From Bradyrhizobium arachidis (GTDB lineage Bacteria > Pseudomonadota > Alphaproteobacteria > Rhizobiales > Xanthobacteraceae), in NCBI RefSeq assembly GCF_024758505.1, contig NZ_CP077970.1, positions 2,666,001 to 2,730,000 of the forward strand: a stretch of DNA of 64,000 bases. The letters run 5' to 3'. Made by a program: the position numbers and the translations under genes. How positions within the stretch are numbered: the stretch's first letter is position 1; every line of letters begins with the position of its first letter. This document shows, in pieces, positions 61,969 to 64,000 of this stretch. The notes under the pieces are model-generated. The model did not search any database. It saw only the letters and a list, made by a program, of their open reading frames with translations, and was not told where the DNA came from.

Positions 61969-62856
61969 TCAGTAGCCGCGGCCCCACCAATAGCAGAAGC
62001 GCTCGACGTTGGCGGCAAGGCCCGTCTCGTAATTGCTCCACTTCTCGTATTTCGGCAGCTTCACCTCCTTCATGGCGGTGTCGATGCATTTGCCGGCGTC
62101 GGCCGCCTTTTTCACTTCCGCCGAGAGGTCTTCGAGATAGGCGATGTCGTCCTGGACGTCTTTCTTCGTTCCGAAGCGGCCGCCGGCCTGGGGGTGGCCG
62201 GGGATCATGCGCTCCCAGTCGAGCGCGGCGAGCTTCTTCAGGGAATCGATATATTCGAGCGGCGAGACGTTGTCCGGAATGTTGCGGAACTGGATCGACT
62301 CGAGCGGCGCGAAATCGACGACGAAGACCAGCTTCTCCTTCGGCAGCCGCATCACCAGCGTATTGTCGGAATGATTGCGGCCGACAAAGATCAATTCGAG
62401 CGTGGTGCCGCCGAGCGAGATGGTCTTCTTGCCGTCGACGACCTCATCGGGCATGACCACGTCCGCCAGCAGTGCATTCTGTTTCTTCAGCTCCAGGAGG
62501 CGCTCCTTGGCGCGCTTATGCGCGATGAAGGTGGCGCCGAGGTCCTTGAACGGCTTGCCGCCGGCAATGTGGTCGTAGTGATGGTGGCTGTAGATGACGT
62601 ATTTGATCGGCTTGTCGGTCACCGCCTTGATAGCATCGACATAAGGTTTTGCCGGGCGCAAATACGAGATCGGATCGGTGGCGATCACGCCCTGCGGCGT
62701 CACGATGAACATCGACTGGTGGCCGCCGTAACGGAAGATATAGACGTTCTCGGTGCCGTCGACCTTCTTGGTCGATGTCTGCGGCGGGTTCTGCGCAGCG
62801 GCGGAGCCCACTCCGACAATGAACGCAAGAGCGGCCAGGCAATGGATTGTCTTCAT
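61969..62856 (-). CDS. Exported metallo-beta-lactamase-fold hydrolase
   Basis: A protein of 295 residues with a signal peptide ending near VGSAAAQ. The zinc motif is YVIYSHHHYDHIAGG (HxHxDH), then VGRNHSDNTLVMRLP and MIPGHPQAGGRFG supplying further His ligands. It is not a typical beta-lactamase; it resembles general MBL-fold hydrolases such as the SoxH/quinoprotein-relay group. It has its own promoter in the long gap upstream. Confidence 0.88.
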   Translation of the reverse strand: MKTIHCLAALAFIVGVGSAAAQNPPQTSTKKVDGTENVYIFRYGGHQSMFIVTPQGVIATDPISYLRPAKPYVDAIKAVTDKPIKYVIYSHHHYDHIAGGKPFKDLGATFIAHKRAKERLLELKKQNALLADVVMPDEVVDGKKTISLGGTTLELIFVGRNHSDNTLVMRLPKEKLVFVVDFAPLESIQFRNIPDNVSPLEYIDSLKKLAALDWERMIPGHPQAGGRFGTKKDVQDDIAYLEDLSAEVKKAADAGKCIDTAMKEVKLPKYEKWSNYETGLAANVERFCYWWGRGY

Positions 62857-63668
62857 CTGTGATTTTTCCGGTCAATGATATGATGCGGGAAGGAAGTAGC
62901 CTCACTACCACTAACGTCGCTGCCGCGTGCTTATTCCACGCCAACTCCATTGGCATCGAGGGTTGCGACGATGCGAGGCGCGCCAGAGATCCAGAGGTGG
63001 CGGTGCAAGGTACTGATTTAGCATCTGGAACTCTGTCTTCAAATCTGGTGACTGTGCCGTCGTTCCAGCTTGACAGTTTTATGGCGCGGGAGGAGCATGC
63101 CGGTGGTCGCCATTGGCGACACGCAACGTCCAACCTCATGAGCAAGGGGAGGTCTATGACACCACCTCCGCAAATCCAGCCGCGTTAAGTGCGACGGAGC
63201 TCGTTCGGACTATCGCATAGCGGCAGAAACCGCGAACGGCACGCCGGGTCAAGGTTAAGCGGGCTGCATCAGTGAGGCAAAGCCCCTTACCTTCCCGGCG
63301 CTGTATTTTGAGATTCACGCTCGCTCCCACCGGCGATCGCAAGGCTTGCCGGGTGAGGTTTCTGAACCATTGATTTCTCCTCCTCCTCGCCCTCATTCCG
63401 GGACACGCGCAGACGCGAGCGGGTCCCGGGATGATGGGTCGCGCTTGTGCGCGAGTCGAAATGAGACACCCGATATCGAACGTGTTCGCGACATTTCGCA
63501 CAACCTGCGCGCGGTTCCTGCGATGCAACAAATGCCAAGAGAATGTCGTCGCGGTGGCAAACTTCCGACACACGATGAAGGCGAATAGCGGCAATCCGAC
63601 ATGACTCGTGCGCTCAGCGGTGCCGGTTCCGGTCCCGCAGGCGCTCGTATTTTTTTCAGGGACTCATC
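62857..63668. other. Gene-poor stretch
   Basis: No gene can be supported. Short frames exist on both strands (for example 62847-63188 plus and up to 63145 minus) but lack ribosome sites and known motifs; a decayed gene is possible. A REP-like palindrome lies at 63393-63434. Promoters of the two flanking genes must lie at the ends. Confidence 0.45.
63393..63434. repeat. REP-like palindrome
   Basis: TCATTCCGGGAC (63393-63404) and GTCCCGGGATGA (63423-63434) are reverse complements apart from one mismatch, with an ACGCG-rich centre. Related to the element at 32211. Confidence 0.7.
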
Positions 63669-64000
63669 GTGTCGCATAAGCTTTCGCCCGCAATTCTGCT
63701 CGCCTGTCTCTTCCTTGCAATCTCTGCTCTCAGCGGTGTCCACGCAGAGCCGCCTGCACCTGCGCCGAATGGCTCGGCAACATTATCGCCCGAGCAGGCG
63801 AAACAGGCTCTGGATACGCTGCAGGACGACCAGAAGCGTGCGCAGATGATCGACACGCTTCGTGCAATCGCGAGCGCCTCAGGCCAGCCGCAGCCCGCCG
63901 AGCAGAAATCCCCGATTCCCCTGTCGGCCGACGGCCTTGGTGCGCAGCTCCTCCTCAGCGTCTCCGAGGAGATCGGCGACATCTCGCGGCAGGTTGCCGA
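63669..64000 (+). CDS. N terminus of a mechanosensitive channel (MscS family), cut by the window end
   Basis: Frame open from GTG 63669 to the window end (110 codons), with AGGGA 8 bases before the start. A signal peptide (LSPAILLACLFLAISALSGVHA) is followed by LSPEQAKQALDTLQDDQKRAQMIDTLRAIA and IPLSADGLGAQLLLSVSEEIGDISRQVA, a start I associate with large MscS-type (YbiO-like) channels of rhizobia. The channel domain itself is outside the window, so the call is moderate. Confidence 0.6.
   Translation, partial: MSHKLSPAILLACLFLAISALSGVHAEPPAPAPNGSATLSPEQAKQALDTLQDDQKRAQMIDTLRAIASASGQPQPAEQKSPIPLSADGLGAQLLLSVSEEIGDISRQVA

Noticed and set aside
62516..63145. 209-codon minus-strand frame reaching into the gap
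   Set aside because: Its second half is the metallo-hydrolase gene in another frame; the first half has no motif, so it is not a gene I can support.

Overview
The window is chromosomal DNA from a GC-rich alphaproteobacterium, most likely Bradyrhizobium or a close relative in the Nitrobacteraceae. The best evidence is a circularly permuted, two-piece-type tmRNA gene whose tag reads ANDNYAPVAQAA. The alphaproteobacterial SspB beside it, the run thyA-GNAT-folA-hflK-hflC-DUF2065-degP-serB-miaA-ilv, DUF2336 and DUF4169 proteins, and long GTCATTCCGGG-type palindromes point the same way. No tRNA, rRNA, CRISPR array, insertion sequence or integrase was seen.

Layout. 0-6 kb: a gene tail (possibly P450), a large AsmA-family envelope protein, a DUF2336 protein and two small unknowns. 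6-9.2 kb: an ABC substrate-binding protein, a GNAT enzyme and an MFS transporter. 9.4-14.8 kb: an accessory-looking segment with patches of low G+C. It holds a four-gene minus-strand operon (HTH regulator, class I glutamine amidotransferase of the C26 type, secreted M23 peptidase, exported D-amino-acid-oxidase-like flavoenzyme) and, divergently, a class III nucleotidyl cyclase with altered active-site residues. 14.9-21.4 kb (minus strand): GST, feoB-feoA, RHH protein, DUF4169, fumC, sspB and ssrA (tmRNA). 21.5-26.1 kb: a chromate transporter pair whose first gene is frameshifted by a 20-bp tandem duplication, then tctB-tctA-tctC. 26.3-34.2 kb: housekeeping genes thyA to miaA. 34.2-41.3 kb: a branched-chain amino-acid region with a promoter, an Ile/Leu/Val-rich leader peptide and attenuator, ilvB, a threonine-dehydratase-like gene, ilvH, a methyltransferase, two exporters and ilvC. 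41.7-47.6 kb: SDR, a TetR-controlled membrane protein with two operators, and two tandem membrane sulfatase-fold transferases. 47.6-53.4 kb: two ABC systems (OpuBC-like fused permease/binding protein with ATPase; nitrate/sulfonate/taurine type). 53.4-61.9 kb: Nudix protein, an FCD-type GntR regulator, and a divergent seven-gene operon for a Liv-type transporter ending in ppk2 and a patatin, with a perfect 33-bp palindrome between. 62-64 kb: a secreted metallo-beta-lactamase-fold hydrolase, a gene-poor stretch and the start of a mechanosensitive channel gene.

The strongest candidates for something undescribed are: (a) the exported flavoenzyme at 9442-10587, in which the C-terminal D-amino-acid oxidase motif HNYGHGG lies before the GxGxxG motif, i.e. 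the fold appears circularly permuted, within an operon that could degrade D-amino-acid or gamma-glutamyl peptides in the envelope; (b) a ClpX-docking-like motif shared by the end of SspB and the start of DUF4169 in the ssrA-sspB-fumC cluster; (c) polyphosphate kinase 2 and patatin genes translationally coupled to a Liv transporter.
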